Shown piece after piece: positions 1 through 10,766 of a DNA stretch of 64,000 bases (position 1 is its first letter; each line of letters opens with the position of its first letter). The position numbers and the translations under genes were made by a program. The notes below the pieces were generated by a model. It was not told the DNA's origin, searched no databases, and worked only from the letters and a program-made list of their open reading frames with translations. The DNA is from Pollenia angustigena (taxonomy: Eukaryota; Arthropoda; Insecta; Diptera; Polleniidae), in contig OV884059.1 of NCBI GenBank assembly GCA_930367215.1, forward strand, positions 226,981,803 to 227,045,802, given 5' to 3'.

Positions 1-1239
1 AGTAACCAAAATTAAAAAAATATTCACATCTCCACATTGAAAAAAATATAACCAATTTTGGTTAGAAATAACCAAAAAAGGGCAGCTCTGAAAACAAATA
101 AACCAATAAAAAATAAACACTCTTTTCAAATGTAAACAATGCATACAAAAAGGAAATAAAGACAAATTTCCACACACACTTCCGCACACTTAAAACAAGA
201 GCTGTTAACAAAAACAAAATAGAGCACAAAACGACAGAAAAACAACAAGAACAAAACGAGCAACAAAACTCAGCAACAATGATGACAGCTTTAATTGTAT
301 ACGAGTAAGCAAACATTCGTATAGAAACCGCGAATGAACAACAACGTGGTTACGGAAAAACCTTTAAAATACAATTCGTTTAAGTAAATTTTCTTCAAGA
401 AAATGAGCAAAAGGGAAAATTTAAATAAACGAGAGAAATACTGCGGAGAATTTTAGATAATTTTATGAGTAATATTTTGTGTAAAATAAGAGTTTTGAAA
501 AGATAAAAGAAAAGTGTGCGTAAACCGCTAAACTTTAGTAAACGTTAAGATCATTGTGAAATATTCAGTGCCAACGTTAAGAACATACGAAAAATAAATG
601 AAAATTACAAAAAAAAAATATAAAAAAGAAAACTAAATAATACATTTGAGAAAAAGTTATAAAAAAGCTTTATAGAAAGAAAATAGCGAAAGTAGTGATA
701 ATAATAAAACAAAAATAAAAAAAAAATTTTTTTTCTTCTAATTTTTGACACAAATATAACGTCATGACCAAATAAAATGATTCAAGATATTTTGTAAAAT
801 AAATGGAAAATTAATTAAGCGTAACAGCTAAATTTCTATAAAACAAAAAGAAAAATAGTGTTTAAAACATTTTGAAGCAAATTATAAATCATTTAGTTTT
901 AAACTAAATTTAAAATTTTTATAAAAAATTAAAAGAAAATCTTTTAAAAAATAAAAGAAAAACTGAAAAGGAATCCCACAAAAGAAAACCATAATGAAAA
1001 AGAAAGTGAAAAACACTATTCAATTTTATCTAAATTGCTAAAAGCGTGCGGCAAAGTGTTTTTCTAGTTGGATCATTTTTTGTTTTTGTTGCTGTTGTTG
1101 CCTAAATGAATGACTGCGTAAGTGTGTTTCGTGTCGTTTTGTGCGTTTTATAGATTACGCTACTTTTGTTATACTGTATAGAGGGAAATGCTCCCCCTTT
1201 TAGCCAAACACTCCCCACTGTAAGAAAACACAACATCAT

Positions 1240-1274
<35 letters not shown>

Positions 1275-1687
1275 CAGACACTGTTGCTATTCCTTTTGGT
1301 TTTGTCGTTTAAACAGAAAAAAAAAAAATTATAGAAATTTTAAAAATAAACTGCAATTTTTTTAAATAAAAATAAAACAACAACAAACGCAACTTAAAAA
1401 TTTGTAATAAAAAAACTACAACAAAACCATGTAGTTTTTATACGCTAAAAAATAAAAACAAGAAATATCGAAATCTAAAATAAAAATTTTATTTAAAACT
1501 TGTGGCAAAAGTTTAAATTTATAAAAAAAATTTTTTTTTAAAATCCAAAAAGTTCTATAAATTTTAAAAATTTTTTATCAAAATGTTTGAAAAAAGTTAT
1601 AGATTAGAAAATTGAATATCTAGCAAAAAAGTAAAATTATAATCATTTTTAATTTTGTGCAACAAGTGAAATAATTTATCGAACAAA
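1..1687 (+). other. A-rich leader, putative 5'UTR/promoter-proximal region
   Basis: This stretch has no convincing ORF. It is strongly A-rich on the + strand, with an uninterrupted run of about 30 A near 1240-1271 and many A/T homopolymers. Because it lies directly upstream of the exon at 1688-1808, I infer that it holds the 5' untranslated leader and perhaps the promoter. I see no reliable TATA box, initiator or upstream splice acceptor that would fix the transcription start, so the leader boundaries are unknown. Confidence 0.4.
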
Positions 1688-1808
1688 ATGAAATTGTGGA
1701 AAACGAAAAAACCCATCAGCTGTGTGTCGGGCAAAAGTGGAGCCCTTAAAAATGAGGATAAACATGAAACGAATGGTGCCAACATGCAAATGGGACCAAT
1801 GTTGTCGG
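1688..1808 (+). CDS. Putative first coding exon of an unidentified host gene (40 codons, then splice donor)
   Basis: The ATG at 1688 sits in the context ACAAAATG, close to the fly start consensus, and an in-frame TGA at 1667-1669 closes the frame just upstream. The exon encodes 40 residues beginning MKLWKTKKPISCVSGK and ending in MQMGPMLS, rich in Lys and polar residues with no membrane segment. Its base composition is clearly less A/T-skewed than its surroundings. It ends one base into codon 41 at TCGG|GTAAGG, so the intron would be phase 1; reading on without splicing meets a TAA within seven codons. The length, donor and composition make this the best candidate host exon here. I do not recognise the gene, and no downstream partner exon is visible. 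Alternative: a chance 47-codon ORF. Confidence 0.55.
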
Positions 1809-1814
1809 GTAAGG
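1809..1814 (+). other. Putative 5' splice donor
   Basis: GTAAGG directly follows the coding stretch and fits the GTRAGT donor consensus at five of six bases. It interrupts the reading frame just before an in-frame stop, which is why I end the exon here. No matching acceptor is evident in the window, implying a first intron of more than 60 kb if the exon is real. Confidence 0.5.
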
Positions 1815-2364
1815 TTTCCGCCTTGTAAAAAAGTTGATTTATAAATAAATTTTACGTAAAAATACAATTTATACTGAACCATTTTTAGTAAGATTTTGTT
1901 AAACTTAAAACAAATTTTCCGTTGTGTATAGAAGATTTTAAAGATTTTCGCCTACCTTTAATACTTACGGCCTTATTTATAAAAAAGAAAACAGGTTTAT
2001 TAATGAAATTTTTATACAAAATCCGTTTCATTAACCCTTTATTAAGCTGTTTTATTTTTTTTTATAAATAAGGCCGTTGTTCTTTAGAGGTACAGTGCAA
2101 CCTCGGTTAACGCAACCAAAAGAAATTGAAAATAGGCTAGGACATTTTCCAATTAAAGACCACATTTGACAGCAAATAAAGAAACAAATGTAACTTTAAA
2201 AATAAAGGGAAACCTTCTATAACCAAACACTCGCCGTCGTGGTGTTTTTGTCCGGTTTTTTAAGACGTCCGCTTATGAGAGAGTAACAGATTTATTATTA
2301 TTTAAAAGATAATACATTTATTGTGGTGGAACAATTATTTAAATTAGACTTTAACATATTTAAC

Positions 2365-2840
2365 ATCAAAGTAATTTTTTGGGAATACAAAATTTTTAAT
2401 TAACAAAATTCTGTTTTTTTTATTCTTGACAACAACACTGAAATTTATTGTTGAAGGGATAAGCTATTCCCATGCGCATTTCACTGATTGCTTAGGCCAG
2501 TTCGTCGGAAAACTTCATCCAAAGATTTCAGAAAAACTAAATATATTAAGCAAATAAAACTGTTAAGCGAATAAGAATTATAAGCAACAGTTGCTTATAA
2601 TTCTTAGTCGCTTAACAGTTTTACTTCTATCAACATCAAAGCTTAAACAAAAACAACAACAATAAACCGTGAGTTTATCTTTTCTTACATTCACCACTAA
2701 ATTGGCTGGAATTCTTCCAACGTTAATTGTAGTTGTAGGTTGGTTAAGAAAAAACAAAAACAACCTGCTTTATTGTTCTCGCAAAAAATAAAGCATGTGG
2801 ACAGTTTCGTGTTTTTTAGCCCTTGCCACCTAAATCGGTT
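2365..2840 (+). repeat. Dispersed repeat 'X', copy 1 (inside the pogo-like element)
   Basis: This block recurs in the same orientation at 24090-24600, 28806-28865, 34160-34570 and 34566-34745. Shared landmarks are AAAGTAATTTT..GGGAATAC near the start, ATTTATTGTTGAAGGGAT, TATGCGCATTTCACTG and TTGCTTAGGCCAGATCGTC in the middle, and GTGAGTTTATCTTTTCTTAC towards the end. Only this copy is bracketed by pogo-type termini, so X may be the interior of a deleted pogo-like family (inference). It has no intact ORF. Confidence 0.7.
2557..2622. repeat. Near-perfect hairpin
   Basis: The sequence AAAACTGTTAAGCGAATAAG and its continuation is mirrored by its reverse complement with essentially no loop, giving arms of about 32 bp around GCAAC|AGTTGC. 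Other copies of repeat X carry only one arm, so the palindrome is specific to this copy and probably arose by a local inverted duplication. Confidence 0.7.
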
Positions 2841-4040
2841 CAATTTGAACTGTTGGGTTTCAAAATGTCTTCTATTTGTGTTAATGCTTCACCATACATG
2901 CTACATGTATCTCGTCCTAAGTCTCTTCAAGCTGATTTAGCTCCAACACTGCTCTTGAATTTAATATTTCAATAAAGATTATAACTAGCTAATGAGAATC
3001 CAGCTTTTCAAAAGCTATTTTGTGGTTCTAAATCTTCTCCAAAATAAACAGCAAGTTCTTTTGCCATCCTCAACACATGAGTATGTACTTTTGTATTAAC
3101 GGTGGAATCACCAATTTCTTGCTGGCGTGGTTCTTATGCTGATGGAAAATGATAAACAAAACATTTAAATTTAATGTTCGCGTCCGGTTCTAAGAGCGGC
3201 CAGTTACGGGAATACATTTTGTATCGAAAAACTAATGAACAGCTTGGATTAACAAAATTTGGCCAGTTATGGGAGATAAAGGTTATGTGAGGTTTTACTG
3301 TAAACGTGTTTATTCGTAAGGTTGCGTTAAATGGGGGTTTTGGTGTTTTGAAAAGTTGCGTTAACAGAGTCAAAAATGCAAAGAGTTCGGGATGTTGCGA
3401 TTACTGCGAGGTTTGCTTTAACCGAGGTTTCACTGTATATGTAAGGCCTTGTTCAAATTTAATAGCTAAAAATTAAATTTTTAATACAAATATATTGATT
3501 TTTATAAAAAAATATCAAAATAGAAATTAAACAATATACGAAACCCCTTTTAAAATATCGAAACATCACCATCATTTCGAACATTAGGTCTAACATTGCC
3601 TTCTCGTCGAACATTGTTTATAAAGTTTCCAATTGTTTGTCAAATTTGACAGCTTTGCTTTTTGCGCTGTGCCTTTATGTATTTTTGATAATTTTCGCTC
3701 ATTTATATAATTATACTATAAAATTTGATGCACTCTCAAAAAACGAAGATATTTGCTGAACAAAATTCGTTTGTGTAATTTTATACGATTTTGAAAATTT
3801 TCGCCTGAACAGCCGCACAATGTTATGGCTTCATACATTTTTATGCAAAAACTAGGTTAGGGTTATGTTAAGAAGGGTTATGCGCCCAAAGGCACACTTC
3901 CACTCGGAGACCAATACGGTCCATTGTGAATCCCTTCAATTAAAAGAAAAAAGTAGAGACAGTAAAGAAAAGAAGTATGAGATGGATAGAAACAAGAAAG
4001 CTAGAAAGTTAGTAGATGTCGCGTAGAACTATTGCGCTCT

Positions 4041-4460
4041 CTACAGTCCCCTCAACAGAAACAGCCGCACTATATCCCTGACAAACCCTAGTAGATCAGC
4101 CGGATTACATCCAGCGATGCACCCCAGTTCGTCGTGAAACCTATCTCCTAGCCACTTCTGCCTGAAACCCTGCATCCTGGGACATTGGCACAGTACATGC
4201 TCGATCGTCTCCAGCTCCTCTGAATCATCGCACAATCTGCAGAAGTCCGGTATGGCGTTGTCCCATCTGGCCGTAAAAGCCCTGACAGGGCAATGACCCG
4301 TCAAGAACCCTATAAGTTTTCTAAGACTACCCCTATCCAATCCCAGTAGAATCCTGGTTACTCCCGCGTCCAATCTGGGCCATAGTGCCCTGGACACCCT
4401 GCAATCCGTTCTGTCCCTCCAGGATCGGTTAACGTCATCACGGAATTTCTCCCGTATCAC
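4041..4460 (-). pseudogene. LINE ORF2 C-terminal region with zinc-knuckle-like motif
   Basis: This continues the preceding RNase H ORF after a one-base frame shift. It encodes LIGFLTGHCPVRAF followed by CRLCDDSEELETIEHVLCQC, a C-x2-C-x(n)-H-x4-C zinc-knuckle-like arrangement that usually ends ORF2 of RNase H-containing LINEs in insects. A short untranslated tail runs to 3848 and ends without a long poly(A). The overlap with the RNase H frame (stop TGA overlapping the first codon) is most simply a frameshift lesion in this dead copy. Confidence 0.75.
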
Positions 4461-5311
4461 CCCATAGTAGTAACATAGGGGGGGCTTAACCCCCTGTCCC
4501 CTAAGTCCAGATTCGAACCCCCTCTCGCGAGTTCGTCCGCCACCTCATTTCCATCAACCATGCAGTGTCCAGGTACCCAACACCTCCATGCCTCCATGAG
4601 ACCACCAAGAGCACTCCTACACCAAGCGACCAGGCACGATCGCGCCGTATAATTTGTCAATGCCCTAAGCGCCGCCTGACTGTCGACGTAAATTGTCACC
4701 ACAGATCCACCCACGATGTGTTTCAGTATCACCTCCGTCGCCCTCCAGATCGCTAGGATCTTAGCCTGGAAGACACTGCACTCATCGGGGAGTCTGAATG
4801 ACCTTTTCACATCGGTGTCCGCGATATATACAGCGGCACCAGTGCCGGTTTCCATCTTGGATCCATCCGTAAATACTGCCCACCCCTCAAACAGTCCATT
4901 GGATCCACGCCAAATTTCCCTATCCGGGAACTCCACTGGTGGTGCTGCACCGAAGTCCAGGGTCATAGTCCTATGATCCGAAATTCCCTTGAGAATAATA
5001 CCCTGATCAAGCAGACCCATCTCGTACAAAATTCTCGAGTGATCATCCCTTGGTCTAACTAAGGAAGACTCGTAAAGTCTAAGTAAGTTCCTAGTAGCCA
5101 CACTCCTCACATAATGCTCAATAGGGGACAGATATAGTAGGATGTCCAGCGCTGCCTGCGGAATGCTTCTCCTTGCGCCTGTGATGCCAAGAGATGCACT
5201 TCTTTGAACTTGCTGAGCATATTCCTATAGCTATCCACTCTCAACACACCCCACCAAACAGTGCATCCACCGATGTGTAAATCCAGTTTACCAAATCCAG
5301 CCTCAAACCCA
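4460..5311 (-). pseudogene. RT thumb plus RNase H domain of a second LINE type (I/LOA/R1-like)
   Basis: After the junction the minus strand encodes an RT-thumb segment (VNWIYTSV, then TVWWGVLRVDSYRNMLSK), breaks frame near 5190, and resumes with LGITGARRSIPQAALDILL, a motif that sits before RNase H in LINEs of the I/LOA/R1 group. RNase H follows with VFTDGSKM (first Asp), VDSQAALRAL (third acidic site) and GNEVADELAR (last Asp). The position normally held by the catalytic Glu in SVFQAE reads SVFQAKILAI, so the enzyme would be inactive as read. RNase H-bearing LINEs are usually distinct from jockey-type elements, which underlines the chimeric nature. The frame stops at 4457-4459, where the next segment continues in a shifted frame. 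Confidence 0.8.
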
Positions 5312-6103
5312 AAATAGACTTTGAAGCCCCTGCCCATATATGGGAGTTGTATTCCATCTTCGGTCGGATATAGGTGGTATAGATAGTAAGGAGATCGGAG
5401 GAAGTGAAGTAAGTCTTGCACCGTTTTAAAAAACCTAAACACTTGAATGCCTCTTTCGACACTTTTAAAACGTCTTTATTCCAGCGGACATCGCACTGTA
5501 TTCTCATGCCCAGAACATCAAGAGTATCCGATTCCTTAATATCAATGCCACCCATTAATACAGATGACATAGTTGGTCCCACGGCCCGTCTGTGGGTCAA
5601 CATACAACATTGGGTCTTGCGTGCATTAAATTCGACCCTATTCGCTTGACCCCACTCAGAGATTGCAGCTAGGTCCTGATTAAGAGTGTCATTCATATTT
5701 TGCCTTTTGCCCCCAATCTCAACAAGGCTTGGCCTATGATCGAAGGAATATGAATGACAAATGTTGCTGTCATCTGCAAAAGAGTAGATAGGATTTGAAG
5801 TATGACCAAGAAGGTCATTAAGAAATATAAGAAATAGCGTAGGAGAAAGGACAGAACCTTGCGGTACCCCTGAATTTACCTGAAACTCGTTTGATGCAAT
5901 CCCATCTATAACAACACGTATAGTGCGATCACTGAGGAAACTCGATATAAATCGAGAGAAATCATTACCGACACCAAAAGCAATAAGCTTTGACACAAGC
6001 GCACCATGCCACACCCGATCAAACGCCTTGGAAATATCCAGAGCAACCACTTTGCATTCACCAAAGCGGTGAATGGACCGACTCCAACGTTCTGAAAGAA
6101 ACG
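5311..6103 (-). pseudogene. Reverse transcriptase fragment (palm region), jockey-like, part of the chimera
   Basis: The open frame on the minus strand begins within RT and contains VALDISKAFDRVWH (RT motif with first catalytic Asp), SGVPQGSVLSPTLFL, and YSFADDSN (the catalytic FADD box). It differs from the RT at 18093-19442 at about three residues across some 255 aligned: Phe for Tyr in FLIFLNDLL, and Asp and Leu for His and Phe near KDVLKVSKEAF. It lacks the N-terminal fingers and all of the endonuclease, so it cannot support retrotransposition. The frame runs through the junction at about 5311 into the second LINE for roughly 20 residues, so the fusion is in frame. Confidence 0.85.
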
Positions 6104-6852
6104 TTTATGCATATAAAAGTTTATTTTTAAGTCATTCTTAATCCGGATTAATAAGTATGCGCAATTTTGAATAATTACCATGAAAACCGATTTGTTTTAA
6201 TTGAACTAATTTGTTTACCTTGAGTCATTTTTAATTACGAAAACCTAAAACTAAGTGCCAAAAAAATAAATAAGAAAAAAGCTATCAGAAAGTCTGGTGG
6301 GATATTCGTTGCATGTTTGTGCCAAATGATTCATACTGATCGGATTGTACCAAAAAGCGTAAAATTTTGCCAATTTTTTATTTTTAAACATACATAGAAG
6401 ATATATACTTAATAGATTCTTAATTGAATTAAAGAAAGTTCATTAATTTTTGTTATTTTAACGCTTAAAAGAATTTAGAAATCAATATTCTGTTAACCGA
6501 TTTTTATTTAAGTTTTTTAATTTATGACAAATTAATTAAAAACGAAGTTACTAAAATTAAAGTTTTTCCGTTGATTGCGTTTGTTTAAAATTAAATTACA
6601 AAGAATTCTTAAAGGAAGACACTGAGTAATTCTAATAAAAGAAATTCTGTATGTCAAGTCCCTGCGGGAAATGTCACTAGTGAATCTGTACTGATTCACT
6701 ATTGACACAGTCACCAGTACTAGTGACTTATTATACCCCAGTACTACTGACTAGGTAGTTCCTTTGGGAACATATGTAGACATTGGAACCAGAGAATCGC
6801 TAGTACATTTTAGTAAAAGTAGTCTACACTTTTTGTAAGAATACGAAATAAT

Positions 6853-7087
6853 GCCATGTCACAGAGTACAATTCCGTTCAGAAACGGAATTTATTCCGTA
6901 TTTTGGTGCTTGGTGACGAAAAAATGTTTCGGAATGAAACCATTTTTGTTTTCATCAACGGTATGGGAGTTGTCTGTGTCTGAAAGGCCAGAAAACTATC
7001 AAAATACACTTTCCATCAACAAACAAATATGTTTTCTTCAATGCCGAACGGAATCATTCCGAACGGAATTGTACTCTGTGACATGGC
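6853..7087. mobile_element. MITE with ~30-bp terminal inverted repeats
   Basis: The left end GCCATGTCACAGAGTACAAT is matched in inverted orientation at the right end, which finishes in ATTGTACTCTGTGACATGGC; the similarity continues inward with ATTCCG repeats for about 10 bp. The unit is 235 bp with no coding capacity. A clean target duplication is not resolved, so the superfamily is unassigned. Confidence 0.7.
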
Positions 7088-9710
7088 CCAATAACGATCT
7101 TTTTTATTATTTTTCAACTTTTATAGGAATTGTACTTCCGAATTGTTATTTATAAAATCTTTTTCGTATTAAAGCCAAATATAGTGGCAAACGTAATGTA
7201 GTGTAGACACTTAGTTGACAATGTCACCAATACAGATGAAAAAGGTGGTGACTTGGAGACACTTGCACCCAGGTTTCCTTCAGGGGTCATACAAATAAAT
7301 TTTGTTTGTGTTTCATGATGGAAAAACACTTGCAAAATAATATCAAAAGATTTGAAATGAAAGTCTTTTTTATTAAGATTTTAAAAGAGATTTCTTTTAT
7401 TAAAATATAGCAAATTTTTATTAAAAATTAATTATAATAAAAAGAGCCGGCAGGAGGAGGAAAATTGGTAATAAATGGTTTATACGGTTTACATTGTTTA
7501 TAATAAGTCGTGAGTTCTTTTTGTTGCAAATTAAACATTAACCGGGATTTATTTTCTTTTACAGACTTTATTGTAATTGAAGTGGGATACACACTACCGT
7601 TCTTAAGTGACAGTAAAAAATTTCGCCAGCAACAGTCAATTGCAAAATAATTTGCGGTTCATAAATTTTTGTGCAATAAAATAAGTATAAGAACTGGTCC
7701 TGGATCATAAAAAGTTGGCAAAATTATGATAAAAATGCATAAAACTTTTCCTATTTACGCAAAAGTCTTCAAATTTGGTGCATACGCTTTCTATCGGGCG
7801 TTTTTTTTTAGCTGCATAAGTACTTTCGATATCGATATATGTGTCTTGACAGCTGAGAATGTCAAACTGTGCTGAAATTTCTGTTCAGAAAAGCTTGGCA
7901 AGTCATCATGAACAGCGTTGCCGTTTTGGTTATTTTTAACTAAAATTGTTTACTTATTTCCAACTAAAAAATTAGCAATTTTTTGTCTTACTTGGATGTT
8001 AGACGATCAAGATCTAATTCTAAAATGCTTTCAATTTTCTTTTGACATCTTAAAAAGAAATTGCTTTAAAATTTAGTGTAGCCCACATCACATCTTTCAA
8101 TTTTTGTGAATTTTGATAAGCAGTAGGTGTAAAAAACTTAAAAGCAACACTTGGTTGTGTGGCTGCAGGGTTAGTGCTACCATTACCCGCTCCGCTTTTC
8201 TGGACATATATAATTGTGTATGTTATGTATTCAACATTTTACTATATTTTATTAACTTTATAACGATTTTTTATGTAACCGATTACACTATGCCACAAAA
8301 AAAAAAAAAAAAATTAACGTCAAAAATAAGATGTTTTCTAAGATAAATCTGGGCTGCTAAATACTTAAAACAACTGCAGAAAAAAAAGATTTTCGCGTAT
8401 ATCTCGAAAACACTTCTTGAGAAAAATAAATGAATCCCATATTCGTGCTCAGCAGTTTAAAAAAGTTTAAGCCTTAATGTATGCGATAGATTTTGTCACC
8501 AACCTGTACTATAGAAATTCGTGACTTTTCCAGAAAACTTATAACTTTGTTATCCTTTATTTGGTTCCAGTAACAAGACAAGAAGACACAAAATTTTATA
8601 AGGCCATTTAAATTCGCTCATTTCTACTAAACTACATATCGTCATCTCATTATTAGTTTGACCTACCGACCATTAAAAAAAAAAATTGAGGAAGGTATGG
8701 GGTATATATATTTTGAATAACTCCTTTCTAAATCCAAAAACTGTTTCTCGAAATTTTTTATGGTTTCTGAGATATTAAGCATTAATATTGCTCCATAGCA
8801 ACTATTTTAAAGATTATTAAGTATTGCTTTGCTCTACATACCACTGTTTAGGCAATGCTGCAAATTTCTCATACAAAAACTTACAAAATAAAGTTAGCTC
8901 TTCTTGCTTGCTTCATTTCCATAAGAAAAACAAGTAGGCTAAGGAAAAGTTAACTTAAATGTCAACAACTCAATACGCAGCATAAAGTATACGTTTGCAG
9001 CACGAAAAGCTACTTTTTAAAAATCAATTTCGAAAAGTTGCGTATGCGGCACAAGTTCGTTAATGAACGTTGCCAGGAGCAGCAATGAAAATACAAAAAA
9101 ATTCTATAGGATTTATCTTCAGGAAACTTCATGTAAACCTTTATTGTCGTTTTTCTCCACTACGACTTTTTGACATATGCGTCGCAGCAATAATAAGCTG
9201 ACTATATGCAATCTAAATAATTTCTTTTACCTAAAACAGAACGTGCTTTATTTCTTTAAAACCGTTATTAAAATGTTAACAGTGAAAATATGCTGAACGC
9301 ATAAGCTACTGAGTTGCAGAAACACTTTTATCAGTTTTCGTGCTTAAATATTCGAGTAACTTCGCTTGAATTTTTCTAGCACAAAATGTGGCTTTTTAAG
9401 AAACCCTTTAATGAATTTTTTTTAGAACATAAGATTTTTGAATATAAATAATCCAAGAATTGTTATTTTGCGTCTGTGCACCATATTGCGCTGAATTTAT
9501 GCCTTATGGCCATTAAACCTGTAATATATTCTAATTTCCCGACTACTTTTAAGCATAACAAATATATTGTCATAGCATTATTCCTGGAACAATGTACAAT
9601 TAAAACTTATACGATAACTTATAACTAAAACTACAAATAATTCTTATCAAAATGTGATTTCGCAACAATTAGGCAATTCACAAAGCGTCCATTGTGTTAT
9701 ATAAGTGGTA
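7088..9710. other. AT-rich non-coding stretch, no recognised feature
   Basis: I found no ORF with family resemblance and no clear terminal repeats. A weak inverted match exists between CAACTCAATACGCAGCATA near 8970 and GAACGCATAAGCTACTGAGT near 9295, possibly an old MITE. Short homopolymers such as the A run near 8290 are present. Confidence 0.4.
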
Positions 9711-10280
9711 CAGTACTTTTCGCTTATAGTCATATGCTTTAGTTGCAACCATAACGTGGACTATATCGCTAATGTGACTATAAGGCTTATTTACATATAT
9801 GCCACTATGACGCATATAACCGAGTTCGAATATAATCAAGTTATGTGAATAAAGGAAATAAAAAATTTATATAAATAACACCGCAGCAGGCTTATGGTTT
9901 TACAACAGAGTTGCAGTTTAAAAATTAACAAGATATTTCATAGCTGATACCAACGGCAAAAACTAATTTTTTACGTGTAGATAGTTGATGACAAAAATTA
10001 AAGGATTTAATTCATTCTTTCTATGGATGGATTTTTGATTCGAAAACTAAAAAGAACTTAGTAAATTTTGCTAATGTGACTATAACGCCATTAATTTGCT
10101 TTACTTTTCCCTTTGACTACTGTTTATAATGGCATATATGGCAAATGTGCTTATATCGCTAAATGAACTATAACGTTAATACTTTATATTAAATCAACTT
10201 ATAGCTGCAAAATAAACAAATAAAATGGACTATATCGCTAATGTGACTATAAGCGTAGTGACTATAAACGAAAAGTACTG
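9711..10280. mobile_element. Tc1/mariner-type MITE with TA target duplication
   Basis: The left end CAGTACTTTTCGCTTATAGT matches the reverse complement of the right end (CAGTACTTTTCGTTTATAGT), and TA dinucleotides flank both (9709-9710, 10281-10282). CAGT-type ends with TA duplication fit the IS630-Tc1-mariner superfamily. The interior carries several copies of a sub-repeat like CTATATCGCTAATGTGACTA (near 9765, 10070, 10155 and 10230). It is 570 bp with no transposase. Confidence 0.8.
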
Positions 10281-10542
10281 TATATGCTTTTATTTGATGA
10301 ATAAGACATTCATAAAAATATAGAAAATACAACCAATATGACACAATAGAACACTCTGTGAATTGCCAGAATATGTACTACAGAAAATGAAAATTTTTTG
10401 TAAAAAAACAGTTTTCGAAATAAGAATCGATTTTATAGCTTTCTCAAACACTTTTGTATTGAAATTGTTCTTTACATTAAACAATACAATTGAAAATTTC
10501 ATTAACGTTTTTCTTCGACACTTTTACAATTGAATCACTTAG

Positions 10543-10761
10543 TGCAGAAAGAGAACTAATGACATTAACTTCATGTTCCTTATTGGAGTATTGCTAAGAA
10601 ATCAATGTTAAAAGTGTCATCTTTCACAACTGCCATTTAAACTTAGTTCTCCCCTCTCCTACGAGCTAAGAACATAAAATTTGTATTTATTATTATAAGC
10701 TAAACTGTTCTAATTGATTATTTCAAAATCAATGTTTTGAAGAACTAGTTCCCTTTCTGCA
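10543..10761. mobile_element. Small TIR element (MITE)
   Basis: TGCAGAAAGAGAACTA at the left and TAGTTCCCTTTCTGCA at the right are inverted repeats with one mismatch. CTTAG occurs immediately outside both ends (10538-10542, 10762-10766) and may be a 5-bp target duplication, though TA within the same flanks is also possible. It is 219 bp and non-coding. Confidence 0.55.
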
Positions 10762-10766
10762 CTTAG

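Larger units (their letters stand above)
2093..3435. mobile_element. pogo/Tigger-like DNA transposon, degraded
   Basis: The left end reads CAGTGCAACCTCGGTTAACG and the right end, reverse-complemented, reads CAGTGAAACCTCGGTTAAAG, so about 20 bp of terminal inverted repeat match. A TA dinucleotide flanks each end (2091-2092 and 3436-3437), the target duplication expected of the IS630-Tc1-mariner superfamily; CAGTG...AACCTCGGTTAA ends are typical of its pogo/Tigger branch (family knowledge). At 1343 bp it is shorter than intact pogo elements and has no long transposase ORF. It contains one copy of the dispersed repeat described at 2365-2840. Confidence 0.75.
3848..6103 (-). mobile_element. Chimeric 5'-truncated non-LTR retrotransposon (jockey-type RT fused to RNase H-type LINE 3' half)
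   Basis: On the minus strand, 6103 to about 5311 is almost identical to the internal RT region of the LINE at 18000-19471. From about 5311 to 3848 it is the 3' half of a different LINE type carrying an RNase H domain and a CCHC-like C-terminus. The octamer TTTATGCA lies exactly at both outer edges (3840-3847 and 6104-6111), and similarity to the other RT copy stops precisely at 6103. One target duplication around both halves implies insertion as a single molecule, best explained by template switching during target-primed reverse transcription. The 5' end lacks endonuclease and the N-terminal part of RT. Two serial insertions are the alternative but would not predict this flank pattern. Confidence 0.7.

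Noticed and set aside
4565..4976. Plus-strand ORFs opposite the RNase H region, and 18659-18892 opposite the RT
   Set aside because: They are antisense shadows of the LINE coding frames.
8968..9320. MITE with CAACTCA..TGAGTTG ends
   Set aside because: Inverted similarity needs several gaps and no target duplication is visible; not strong enough to list as an element.
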